Positions 31,299 through 39,644 of a stretch of DNA of 40,976 nucleotides are shown here, piece by piece (positions within the stretch are counted from its first letter, which is position 1; each line of letters opens with the position of its first letter). Under the pieces are notes generated by a model that saw only the letters and a list, made by a program, of their open reading frames with translations, was not told where the DNA came from and ran no database searches. The stretch comes from Pseudomonadota bacterium (GTDB taxonomy: Bacteria > Bdellovibrionota > UBA2428), in contig JAGNHS010000001.1 of NCBI GenBank assembly GCA_018001635.1, forward strand, positions 1 to 40,976, in the 5' to 3' direction. The position numbers and the translations under genes were made by a program.

Positions 31299-33028
31299 GC
31301 GATAATATTTATCTTATTGGTCATCGAGGAACGGGAAAAAGTTCTTTGTTGAAAAGATTGGCTCAATATTTTCCTGATAGAATTTGCTTGGATTTAGATG
31401 CTGAAATTGAACGACGTTATTCTAAGAGCATTTTTGAAATATTTTCTGAAGGAGAGAAAAACTTTAGAGCCCTTGAAGAAAAAGTTTTATCTGAAATAAC
31501 TCAGCAGAATAATTCCCCAAAAATTGTTGCCTTAGGGGCGGGATTTGAGGGGAAAATTCCAGCAGGAAAAATTATCTGGATTCGAAGAGAAAGTGATTCT
31601 GCGGGAAGAATTTTTTTTGATAGACCTAGGTTGAATAGAAAAGTTTCACCTATTGAAGAGTTTTTAGAGCGCTTTTCAGAGAGGGAATCTAGATACTTAA
31701 AGCTGGCTGATGATGTATGGACTTTGCCTGAGGGGCTTTTTGAGCTGTGTGATTTTGAAAAGAAGTTCTTTCAAAACGAGATAAGCCATTTTGGTGGAAC
31801 TTTAAGCTTAAAACCTGAGCATTTAATAAGAGAGAATTTTAAGGAATGGGTTCATTCGTGGATAACTCGTGGTCTTGAATTTTTCGAATTAAGGAATGAT
31901 CTCTTAACTCTAACACAGCTTGAAAAAGCATTGAGTGTTATTCCTAAAGAAAAAAGACTTATAAGTTTAAGGCCAAGTGGAGCCTGGGATATTGATTCTA
32001 GTCAGGCCCAGCTTGTAGATATAGATGTTGGGTTGGGATCAAAAAAGCAACTTAAGAATAATGAATTCTATTCATGGCACCAAAAGAAAGATTCAATCAA
32101 AGAATCCATAAGCTTTATTGAAGAATTTTCTAATAACATTAATTTTTTTAAATGGTCGCCCATAGTAAATAACTTAAGCGAATTAAGAGAGATTCATAAT
32201 TTCTTAAAAGAAATTCCGTATATTGAGTTCTATCCAAGAAGTCCTGATTCCAAAAATCCTAAATGGAACTGGTATCGTCTTTTAAAATTTAAACGCTATA
32301 AGCTTTCTTTTTTAAGAGAAGCACAAGGGACATCTTTGGATCAACCCACATTGACTCAAGTATTAATGTTGCCAAATTATTTTAACGAATTTGCTGCAAT
32401 TTTAGGCGATCCAGTTAGCCATAGTTATTCGCCTATTTTTCATTATAATTTTTTTAATAAAAGAAGAATGCCTTATTTCGCTATTCCATTGAGTCGAGAT
32501 GAGGTTGCAAATGAAAATATTGAATTTTTGTATAGCTTGGGGTTAAGAGCGGCTTCTGTAACTAGTCCATTAAAACAAGCGCTTAGTTCAAGTCCTATGA
32601 ATACCTTTATTTGGAAGAGTTCCTCGGAGTCTCTAAATATAAATACAGATTATGAGGCTCTTAAAAAGTTAATTTATAAATTTCAAGTTGATGAAACTTT
32701 ATGTTGGGGTGCTGGGGCCATGTCTCAAGTTATCTCAGAACTTTTAAAAGGACTTCAAATTGTATCCATTAGAAACTTCGAAAATTTTACAGACCTTGAT
32801 AAGAAGAAAATCAAAAACATAATTTGGTGTGCTGGTCCAAATTGTAAAATTTTTCCAGATGGGATTAATCCTGAGAATGTTTATGATTTAAGTTATCAAG
32901 AGTCTTCATTTGCTAGAGAATATGCGCTTCAAAAGAACGCAAAATACGTGTCAGGTTTGGAGCTTTTCATTGAACAGGCCAAGCTTCAGCAAGTGTTTTT
33001 CTCAGAGCATTTTACAGTAAAAACATAA
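31295..33028 (+). CDS. Trifunctional shikimate kinase / type I dehydroquinase / shikimate dehydrogenase
   Basis: One 577-residue chain with three enzymes. Residues 1-150 are shikimate kinase (AroK): Walker A GHRGTGKS (9-16), Asp33/Asp35, Arg58, GAG (81-83) and RESRYLKLAD (130-139). Residues about 165-360 are type I dehydroquinate dehydratase (AroD): FFELR (Glu198), HQ at His262 and the Schiff-base lysine Lys286 in INFFKWSP. Residues about 365-577 are shikimate dehydrogenase (AroE): GDPVSHSYSP (371-380), VTSPLK (Lys427), NTD (450-452), GAGAMS (472-477) and Gln561. The GTG start shares GTGA with the aroA stop; AAGGGA lies 9 bases upstream. All three active sites look intact. Order matches the last three AROM domains. 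Confidence 0.9.
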   Translation: MSDNIYLIGHRGTGKSSLLKRLAQYFPDRICLDLDAEIERRYSKSIFEIFSEGEKNFRALEEKVLSEITQQNNSPKIVALGAGFEGKIPAGKIIWIRRESDSAGRIFFDRPRLNRKVSPIEEFLERFSERESRYLKLADDVWTLPEGLFELCDFEKKFFQNEISHFGGTLSLKPEHLIRENFKEWVHSWITRGLEFFELRNDLLTLTQLEKALSVIPKEKRLISLRPSGAWDIDSSQAQLVDIDVGLGSKKQLKNNEFYSWHQKKDSIKESISFIEEFSNNINFFKWSPIVNNLSELREIHNFLKEIPYIEFYPRSPDSKNPKWNWYRLLKFKRYKLSFLREAQGTSLDQPTLTQVLMLPNYFNEFAAILGDPVSHSYSPIFHYNFFNKRRMPYFAIPLSRDEVANENIEFLYSLGLRAASVTSPLKQALSSSPMNTFIWKSSSESLNINTDYEALKKLIYKFQVDETLCWGAGAMSQVISELLKGLQIVSIRNFENFTDLDKKKIKNIIWCAGPNCKIFPDGINPENVYDLSYQESSFAREYALQKNAKYVSGLELFIEQAKLQQVFFSEHFTVKT

Positions 33029-33041
33029 TTGTTTTATGCAC

Positions 33042-33070
33042 TTGACGCGCTGCAATTAATCTGCTAAAGC
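33042..33070 (+). promoter_or_regulatory. Possible promoter for the exported protein at 33081
   Basis: TTGACG (33042-33047), a 17-bp spacer and TAAAGC (33065-33070) make a plausible but weak -10; the gene starts at 33081. The -10 match is poor, so this is tentative. Confidence 0.35.
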
Positions 33071-33080
33071 GTAGCTTCAA

Positions 33081-34469
33081 ATGAAATTCGTAAAAACATT
33101 TAGTCTATTGTTATTTATCTTTAGCCTTAAAGCTTTTGCAGTCATTGATTACGGAAATCGAGTTTATGTCAGTAATATGGGGGCTAGTTATATTGTTGAT
33201 TATGCTCCCTTAGATGCTGATGTGCAGGTTTATTTAGTGGCAAACGCCATCCAATTACGAAAAAAAATGCCTGCAAAAGATCGAAGTTCGCTCTATTTTC
33301 TCGATTTTGATTTTATAAAGGTTTTGGATTCTAAAGTTTTGTCGGCGGAAGAAGCCGAAAAACAACTATTTTTAGCTATGATTTTAGCGTCAGATAAAAG
33401 GACGGGACCGTTTTTAGGAAATATAATCGGTGAGTCGTTTGGTGCACTGTTGCTTAGAAGCGTATTGGATTTAATTAAACATGAAGAGCCAAATGTTTCT
33501 CAAACTTATATGGCTCATGGCTGGGGAACAAAACAAGAAAGAAAATATTTCCTTTATAATTTTAGGCAAGTGATTGAAGGTCTGCGGGATCTCTTTAAGG
33601 AAGTGTCTGTTGAATCTGGGGTCCCTTCAGAAAAGCAACTTAAACCTGTTTTAGATGATGCTGACGATGTGGGATTACATTTTGATTTTAGCGGATTTAA
33701 AATTGTGTATCCTTGGGACGTTCTAGCTAAACACCTTATGGCTGTGTCGCTGGATTCAACTTGGGATAACTTAGATCTTTTTGCGCCGAGTAGTTATGCG
33801 AAAGATGATGAAGAAAAAAAACAATTAACGCAAAAAAAGAAAAAACTTCGTAATTTTATTAAAAGAATTCACAAAGAAAGTCCTCAATCGAAAAAGCGCT
33901 ATGACGAATTTTTTTCAGACGCAAAGGCTGGTTGGGAAATAGCTGGTGCTCTTTATAATTATTCTCTTAAACATCCTGATGTTAACGAAGCTCTTCTCAT
34001 CAATAAAAAAGCTTTAGAGACCTATGACGAGAAGAAATATAAAACTATATTAAAGTACCCCGAAAGTTTGTTAAAAGATAAAGTTAACTGGGTTCGAATA
34101 GCGCTTTTTCATTGGGTGCATCAATGGACAAGCACTAAGGAAAATATTTTTGGCGCCACTTTATGGGATAGATACTATTTAAATACTAAAACAAAAAATT
34201 TCTCTGATTATTTAGAATTGCAGCTTATGCCTTTAAACCATAATCATTTATTGAATCAGAGCGTATCGACTCCTAAGGGTGAAGTTTTTAGCGTCCATTG
34301 GGTGCAGGAGGCAAATCGCTTAAATTTCGTGTGGGAAAATGCCCCCAGAGCAATAGAGCAAAAAGAAATGAGTTTAAGTATGGATGAAGTTCGCGGGCTT
34401 CTGGGATCTGTGTCGTTGACAGAAATAAGAAAAGTTCAAGAACAGTGTGAGAATGAATTAATTGATTAA
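33081..34469 (+). CDS. Exported protein of unknown function, 462 aa
   Basis: I do not recognise a family. A signal peptide occupies residues 1-20 (MKFVKTFSLLLFIFSLKAFA, cleavage after AFA). The mature part is charged and mostly helical with a Lys-rich segment (KKQLTQKKKKLRNFIKR, about 248-265). WDNLDLFAPSSYA and HWVHQWTS are notable aromatic-rich stretches without a known motif. It starts 52 bp after the aroKDE gene on the same strand and could be read through from it. Its stop codon lies within a perfect 11-bp hairpin. Confidence 0.78.
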   Translation: MKFVKTFSLLLFIFSLKAFAVIDYGNRVYVSNMGASYIVDYAPLDADVQVYLVANAIQLRKKMPAKDRSSLYFLDFDFIKVLDSKVLSAEEAEKQLFLAMILASDKRTGPFLGNIIGESFGALLLRSVLDLIKHEEPNVSQTYMAHGWGTKQERKYFLYNFRQVIEGLRDLFKEVSVESGVPSEKQLKPVLDDADDVGLHFDFSGFKIVYPWDVLAKHLMAVSLDSTWDNLDLFAPSSYAKDDEEKKQLTQKKKKLRNFIKRIHKESPQSKKRYDEFFSDAKAGWEIAGALYNYSLKHPDVNEALLINKKALETYDEKKYKTILKYPESLLKDKVNWVRIALFHWVHQWTSTKENIFGATLWDRYYLNTKTKNFSDYLELQLMPLNHNHLLNQSVSTPKGEVFSVHWVQEANRLNFVWENAPRAIEQKEMSLSMDEVRGLLGSVSLTEIRKVQEQCENELID

Positions 34470-34507
34470 TAAATCAATTAATGGGTGCCTATTGGCTTCT
34501 TGAGGCA
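34457..34507. terminator. Paired hairpins between convergent genes
   Basis: ATTAATTGATT (34457-34467) and AATCAATTAAT (34472-34482) form a perfect 11-bp stem with an AATA loop, overlapping the stop of the left gene. TGCCT (34486-34490) and AGGCA (34503-34507) form a second stem before a short T-rich run. Position between convergent genes supports a bidirectional terminator, although the stems are AT-rich and the T-tracts short. Confidence 0.45.
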
Positions 34508-34513
34508 TCTTTA

Positions 34514-35581
34514 TCAATTTCTAATAAATGGTTTTTCAGATTCTTCAGCGACTCTATTTAAAAGCATTTTAATGCTTTCGCTATCAAAGTCTAAAATTTC
34601 AAGTAATGATTCAGGCGTGAAATTTCGAGAATTCAGCCATCGATAAAATTTGGGGTCTCGGCTTCGAATTTTTGTGACTAATCTTTGCGGCGTTTTAATT
34701 ATGACGCTTAAAATGTCAGTGTCTAAGGTGGCATTAAAAAGTCTAAATTCAGCTGTTTTAGGACGCGAAGAAAATCTGAGAAATAAATCTGTGAGATTTA
34801 ATGAATGGTGTTTAAAGGTCAGCCAATGTCTCAATCTTTCGATGCTCTCAAGTGGAATATTTTTATTTAAGGATTTAATAACTTCATTAATGTATTCATT
34901 GGGAAGGGCTTTGGTGTAGGACTCTCTTCTGTGGGGGTGAGTTGAAAATGTTTTTATAAGGGTTTCTTCTATTAAAGAATAGCTCAGTAATAATTCTCCG
35001 ATTTCAGAATCAGTAGCATTTTGAAAATCAATTCTTACATGAATACCAGAATTACTGGTATCTATTTTAAGCCCAAAGTGATTTTTAAGTTCTTGAGTGA
35101 CAAAGAGAAGGTTATTGGCGTCTTCTTCGTTTTTTATAACGGGGCTGTTAAGTTCAATTGGAATAAAATCCTGATGCACACCTTTAATGCTGGGTTCTGA
35201 TTTTATAAACCAGTGATTGCCGTCTATTGAAACTTCATAAATAATCCCGAAAGTCGGGTCTCGATTTTGAGATATAATAACGCTGCTAGAGTCTTTTGCT
35301 TGGCTTCTAAGAATTTCTGCAAGCTTATTGGCCACATCTTCTCTGCTATAGCTTTTAGGTAAAAAGGCTTCAATTTCGACGCCCGCATAATAGGTTTCTA
35401 AATTTGTATGTTGGGGCGTAGTCGCGTGAATTTTCTTTAAAAGCATCAAACTTTGATCGCAGCTTGGATTGATTCGCGCCTGAGTAGAATTATTTAAATA
35501 AAATAGGCTTAGAATCAATACTCTAAGCAATGCAAAGCTAATAACTTTCAAGAGTTTAGGCATGGGGGCTGCCATAGACAT
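34514..35581 (-). CDS. Amidoligase-family protein with an export signal
   Basis: A 355-residue protein (ATGs at 35581, 35575 and 35563 are possible; none has a good ribosome site). The N-terminus is a signal-like helix (VISFALLRVLILSLFYL, ending TQA-R). The rest follows the Amidoligase_2 (PF12224, glutamine-synthetase/COOH-NH2 ligase fold) pattern: GVEIEAF (67-73), SEPS (128-131), PIELNSPVI (141-149), SGIHVRID (178-185) and AEFRLFNATLD (278-288). These carry the acidic and histidine residues used for ATP and metal binding. Family members form peptide or amide bonds with ATP, normally in the cytoplasm, so an export signal is odd. It diverges from aroC. Confidence 0.75.
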   Translation of the reverse strand: MSMAAPMPKLLKVISFALLRVLILSLFYLNNSTQARINPSCDQSLMLLKKIHATTPQHTNLETYYAGVEIEAFLPKSYSREDVANKLAEILRSQAKDSSSVIISQNRDPTFGIIYEVSIDGNHWFIKSEPSIKGVHQDFIPIELNSPVIKNEEDANNLLFVTQELKNHFGLKIDTSNSGIHVRIDFQNATDSEIGELLLSYSLIEETLIKTFSTHPHRRESYTKALPNEYINEVIKSLNKNIPLESIERLRHWLTFKHHSLNLTDLFLRFSSRPKTAEFRLFNATLDTDILSVIIKTPQRLVTKIRSRDPKFYRWLNSRNFTPESLLEILDFDSESIKMLLNRVAEESEKPFIRN

Positions 35582-35676
35582 AGGTTAAATATCTGATCGG
35601 CAATACTAAATAAATCTGTCATGGCTTTAATGAAAACTTTTTGACTTAGATGCTTAGGGTCATTAGTTTTCTCAAG

Positions 35677-36714
35677 ATGTCGAATCATTTCGGGCAGATA
35701 TTCCGAGCTACAAGTTTTGGAGAAAGTCATGGGCCCGCTTTAGGTGTGGTCATTGAAGGTTGCCCTGCTGGCGTGTCCGTAGACGAAAAACTTTTAGTCG
35801 CTGCTTTAAAAAGACGTAGACCAGGCGCGAGTGCCATTCAAAGCGCTCGGGCAGAAGAGGATATGCCAAAAATATTAAGCGGTGTTTTTGAATCTAAAAC
35901 TCTAGGAACACCCATTGCTGTTATTGTTGAAAACTCTGATGCTCAAAGTGATGTATATGAATTTAATCGTGAGGCTAGTTTTAGAAGAGGTCATGCTGAT
36001 GACTTGTGGGCTAAAAAATTTGCTCATTTCGATTGGCGTGGAGGTGGAAGAGCTTCGGGTCGTGAAACTCTTTCTCGTGTTATCGTGGGAGCTTTTGCTC
36101 AAATGTTTTTAAATGAGCTTTGCCCAAAATTAGAAGTTAAAGCTTTTAGCTCTCAAATTTTTAATTTTGCTTTAGATGCATCAGAAATTAAGGCGGCCTC
36201 TCAAATGACTCTTTCTGAAATTGATTCATACGCAGCTCGACTGCCATCAAAAACGAAAAGTCAGGAGCTTGAAGAGTTGCTTTTAAGGGCCAAGCTTGAA
36301 GGGCGAAGTTATGGTGGTGTTGCTCAGTTGTTTATTAAAAATGCACCACAAGGCTTAGGTGAGCCCGTATTTGCTAAAATGAAGGCCGTATTGGCTCAAG
36401 CTTTTATGAGTATTGGCGCTGTGACTGCAGTCGAAATTGGAGAAGGTTTTGATTGCGTTGGAGCTGAGGGAACAGAGTTTCATTCTCTAGAAAATTCTTC
36501 TGATGTTTATGGTGGCATTCGGGGTGGAATTACTACGGGTGAAGATATTTCTGTGCGAATTGCTTTTAAACCCACGTCTTCGGTTTTAGATGTTGCTAAA
36601 AAAGGGCGACACGATCCTTGCATAGTTCCTCGTGCCTTGCCGGTCATTGAGGCTATGGCTCTATGGGTTTTAGCCGATATGATTCTTTTAAAACGATTAA
36701 ATAATTGTTTGTGA
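35677..36714 (+). CDS. aroC: Chorismate synthase
   Basis: A 345-residue AroC, which converts EPSP to chorismate with reduced FMN, final step of the shikimate pathway. ATG 35677 is chosen because MSNHFGQIFRATSFGESHG aligns with the family start; an ATG at 35650 adds nine residues. GESHG (15-19) includes the first catalytic His, and His106 in RRGHADD the second; RGGGRASGRET (121-131) and KKGRHDPCIVPRALPV are also conserved. DAQSDVY in place of the usual DQ..DY and SGRET for SARET show modest divergence. It is separated from aroB-aroA-aroKDE by two genes. Confidence 0.93.
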   Translation: MSNHFGQIFRATSFGESHGPALGVVIEGCPAGVSVDEKLLVAALKRRRPGASAIQSARAEEDMPKILSGVFESKTLGTPIAVIVENSDAQSDVYEFNREASFRRGHADDLWAKKFAHFDWRGGGRASGRETLSRVIVGAFAQMFLNELCPKLEVKAFSSQIFNFALDASEIKAASQMTLSEIDSYAARLPSKTKSQELEELLLRAKLEGRSYGGVAQLFIKNAPQGLGEPVFAKMKAVLAQAFMSIGAVTAVEIGEGFDCVGAEGTEFHSLENSSDVYGGIRGGITTGEDISVRIAFKPTSSVLDVAKKGRHDPCIVPRALPVIEAMALWVLADMILLKRLNNCL

Positions 36715-36748
36715 AAAAACTTCAAACTTCAAGAAAAGCGAAAATTCC

Positions 36749-37978
36749 TTAGGGTAGAATCGGCGGATTCGTTCTAAAGGAGTCTAATTTTTCTTGAGAT
36801 GCTTGATTGGGTTTAGCCGTACAACGGAAACCAAAATCTGAATATTCTTTGAGTTTTAAATTTCTGATGTCTGTTAGGCTGAGATCTCTTTTAAGGATAT
36901 CTTTTTCAGTATTGTCGAGCGCTAAGTATTCAGGAATTTGATGATCTTTTGAAAATTTTTCATCAAAAAAGTTAGTAAAACCAGGAAGCCAAGCGTAGCG
37001 TAATTTATTTTTTAGGTCTGCGGAAGAGTATTGAGCGCTATAAGCTAATTCCCAATCTAATCCAAAAATATTGAGAGATGAACAATAGTCTCTGGCAGTG
37101 CGTCTGGGATTAAAAGCTTTTATAACTTGGCCCTTGGCATCAAGATGTTCTGAATAACGCTTGTAGCTTTCAGGAAGGGATTTTAAAAAATAATAACTTT
37201 GTTCTGGTCCCCAGATAATATTATTTTCTTTATCGTGAACCCATTCCATTAATTCAGGTTTAAAAGAATACATTCTAAGAACGACAACTCCATTTTTGGA
37301 AAAACTGCCGTCGAGGGCCTTGGATGATTCCGAATCCTGACAACCAATCATTGAGTCGGTCCACGAGAAACTAAAACTACCACAGGGTAGTACGGGTCTG
37401 TTTTTAGAGATCAGAATTTTCAAAAATGGATATTTAAGAAGTTCTTCATTCAATTCATTGGGTGAATAATATTTAAAAGGAATTTCTGCGAGCTTTGCCC
37501 AACTACGATTAAATTCTTCTTCAATGATTTTGTTTTGTTGGGCTGGAGGGTTAGAGTTTTGAAGCGCAATGAGTAATTTTAAATGTTTGAAGAGCGATTC
37601 ATCAGTTCGTGAAACATAATAAAAATATCTTAAAAAATTATTTTTAGATAATGCGGAGATTTTCCTACTGTTACTGCTATTTAATTCATCAAAGAGATCA
37701 GCGTAATTTTTTGTGTTGGGAGAGGCCGAGAGAAGTGATCTCTTCACGATTCCAATTTGATCTTGTTCACCGGTTGAAATATGAAAGGATAAAATTTTTG
37801 ATGAAGACTTTATGGAATCATTAAAGTTTAAATTCTCGTTTTCTAATTCAATACTGTAGAGCCCTTTGCTGATATCGATACCTGTTGTGGGGTAAGTTTG
37901 AGCGTTAAGGCAAGTGGAGAAAAACATTACAAAACAAATACTTGGAATGACTTTTTGGTGATTTTTCGAAAATTGCAT
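36749..37978 (-). CDS. Exported protein, remote FGE/SUMF1-like C-terminus
   Basis: Start ATG 37978 gives 409 residues with a signal peptide (MQFSKNHQKVIPSICFVMFF, cleavage near LNA-Q); a frame open to 38014 and a GAGGAG 14 bases upstream leave the start uncertain. No family is certain. The C-terminal third has pieces like formylglycine-generating-enzyme (FGE-sulfatase) domains: ARDYCSSLNIFGLDWELAYSAQY and an ending EYSDFGFRCTAK, recalling their GFRC terminus. The paired catalytic cysteines of true FGE are not evident, so if related it is a non-catalytic, lectin-like version. Convergent with aroC. Confidence 0.6.
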   Translation of the reverse strand: MQFSKNHQKVIPSICFVMFFSTCLNAQTYPTTGIDISKGLYSIELENENLNFNDSIKSSSKILSFHISTGEQDQIGIVKRSLLSASPNTKNYADLFDELNSSNSRKISALSKNNFLRYFYYVSRTDESLFKHLKLLIALQNSNPPAQQNKIIEEEFNRSWAKLAEIPFKYYSPNELNEELLKYPFLKILISKNRPVLPCGSFSFSWTDSMIGCQDSESSKALDGSFSKNGVVVLRMYSFKPELMEWVHDKENNIIWGPEQSYYFLKSLPESYKRYSEHLDAKGQVIKAFNPRRTARDYCSSLNIFGLDWELAYSAQYSSADLKNKLRYAWLPGFTNFFDEKFSKDHQIPEYLALDNTEKDILKRDLSLTDIRNLKLKEYSDFGFRCTAKPNQASQEKLDSFRTNPPILP

Positions 37979-38054
37979 TGGGCGAATTTTAACTCCTCGC
38001 GTTATACCGGTCAAGCCCCATAATTTTGCAAAACTACTGTGCGACGTTAAGAGT

Positions 38055-38101
38055 GGGGAAGGGGCGCTTAGAGGGAGGGCTTGGCTGCTACGACTAAGTG
38101 C
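38055..38101 (+). other. G-rich tract with hairpin (possible G-quadruplex)
   Basis: Positions 38055-38079 hold four G-runs (GGGG, GGGG, GGG, GGG) with loops of 2, 8 and 1 bases, a G-quadruplex-type motif in an otherwise AT-rich region. GCGCTTAG (38064-38071) can also pair with CTAAGTGC (38094-38101) through one G-T pair. The tract lies between two divergent exported-protein genes. Confidence 0.45.
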
Positions 38102-38141
38102 TTGGCACCATTGGGCTTCTTGAGGTAGATATCGTCACTCA

Positions 38142-39644
38142 ATGTTTTCAGGAGCCATTAAATCCATTCTAAAAACGCTCCTTATGCTGTTAACTGTCTC
38201 TTTGTGGGCTCATGATTGTGGCGATTGGCTGAGTCTTAAGCTTTTGCCCCTTCCTGATCATATTTCACCTATTTCTGATCAGAGTTCAATGGATCAATTA
38301 AGGAGTCGATATTCTCCTTATTTTCTTAGAAAAAAGTATTTAGAAATTTCTGATACAAAATTTTTTGAAGTTGTAGATTCAAAAAAATCTGATGAATTAT
38401 TGCCGTCCCCAACTCATCAAATTCTTGAGGTCTTTCCTGAGGAATTGCGATCTGCATTTATGCAAAGGCTTTTTTTGATAAGCAATCTTGATCAACTTAC
38501 CGACACTACGGGCACAAATAAAGAATGGTTTAATGATTTTAGAAATTGGGTGACTTTAAGAGAGGCTGATATCTTTAATCCTAAAATTTTAAGTTCTCAG
38601 TTAGAAGATAACGAGAATTTAGGCAGCTTTTATGCTCGTTTAAAACTTGAATTTCACGAAGTTCATCGTAATCGCCTGAGATCTGGTTTGTCTGCGTATT
38701 TGGATAAAGAAGATTCTCGATGGGGACGTTTTTGGCGTTCGTCAAAATATAAAAGTACTGCGCTTTTAGTGAAATATCGCAAATGGATTCCTGTTGCAGT
38801 GCTTGGTCTCGGAGTTTATTTCGTGGGTGTTGATTTGCTCAGAACCAATCTTACTAATGAAGTGAAGTATCACATGGTAGAAGGTCGAACTGATTTGGCC
38901 ACTCAAGTGCAATTAGCACTTAATGAAAAAAGTTATTTAGAGCGTGAAGCGGCTTTGAAGGATTTTAAAGGGGATGTCAAAAAACTTCATTCTGAAACTT
39001 CAAGAGTTTTGTCGAGTATTCCTGGCTTAAGTCCCGATCAAGCGAGTCGAGCTTTGTATAATTTAGAAAAGGGATTTGCACGCTATCAGTGGGCTACGGA
39101 GCGATTTTTATCGCGCACGCTTGTTCAGGGAAGAGGCGATTTTGTTTATAACCAGTTGGATTTTCCGCATTCGTGGATGCAAAGAATAAATGTTTCTTAT
39201 GGAATATTTATTCAGATTAGAGAATCCATAGATCGCTATAACTTTGATGTTAAACATTTAGAAATTGAGGCCCAAGAAAAGGCGGGATCGCCTTCAGAGT
39301 TGGCTCTAAATAAAATGATTGAAGAGCTCAATATTAAAATTAAAGCTTTAAAGGTAGATCTTGAGTTTCACCGAAAGCAAACAGCAGTGGCCATAGCTAC
39401 TTGGAAAATTTACGAGATGATTTTTGCTGAATTTCTTATTCATGAACCCGGCAATGATCAAAGAGGATTGATGTATCATAATGAAGTTAGAGCGCTGGGA
39501 TTCTCTTATTACTTAGAAGCATTTCAAGAGCAGTTTGAAAAAGAGGCTCAAGAGCTTGGTTTTATATTTGAGACTGGAAAAATTACGGACTCCTTAAAAG
39601 AAAAAATTAATCTTAATTTTACTGAGCCAACAAAAACTAATTAA
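38142..39644 (+). CDS. Exported or membrane protein of unknown function, 500 aa
   Basis: No family recognised. Residues 1-23 look like a signal peptide (KSILKTLLMLLTVSLWA, cleavage near WAHD). One further membrane helix lies at about 217-233 (WIPVAVLGLGVYFVGVD). The rest is helical and charged, with a coiled-coil-like stretch at about 370-410 (NKMIEELNIKIKALKVDLEFH). A protein held in the membrane with long helical domains on both sides fits. It has no visible catalytic motif. Its stop overlaps the convergent gene at 39637 by 8 bp. Confidence 0.75.
   Translation: MFSGAIKSILKTLLMLLTVSLWAHDCGDWLSLKLLPLPDHISPISDQSSMDQLRSRYSPYFLRKKYLEISDTKFFEVVDSKKSDELLPSPTHQILEVFPEELRSAFMQRLFLISNLDQLTDTTGTNKEWFNDFRNWVTLREADIFNPKILSSQLEDNENLGSFYARLKLEFHEVHRNRLRSGLSAYLDKEDSRWGRFWRSSKYKSTALLVKYRKWIPVAVLGLGVYFVGVDLLRTNLTNEVKYHMVEGRTDLATQVQLALNEKSYLEREAALKDFKGDVKKLHSETSRVLSSIPGLSPDQASRALYNLEKGFARYQWATERFLSRTLVQGRGDFVYNQLDFPHSWMQRINVSYGIFIQIRESIDRYNFDVKHLEIEAQEKAGSPSELALNKMIEELNIKIKALKVDLEFHRKQTAVAIATWKIYEMIFAEFLIHEPGNDQRGLMYHNEVRALGFSYYLEAFQEQFEKEAQELGFIFETGKITDSLKEKINLNFTEPTKTN

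Noticed and set aside
34650..34919. 89-codon plus-strand ORF
   Set aside because: Antisense to the amidoligase-like gene, which carries the conserved motifs.
34495..38125. Shared 11-mer GCTTCTTGAGG at 34495-34505 and 38115-38125
   Set aside because: Similarity fades outside the 11 bases; one copy lies in a terminator-like hairpin and the other does not, so coincidence is likely.
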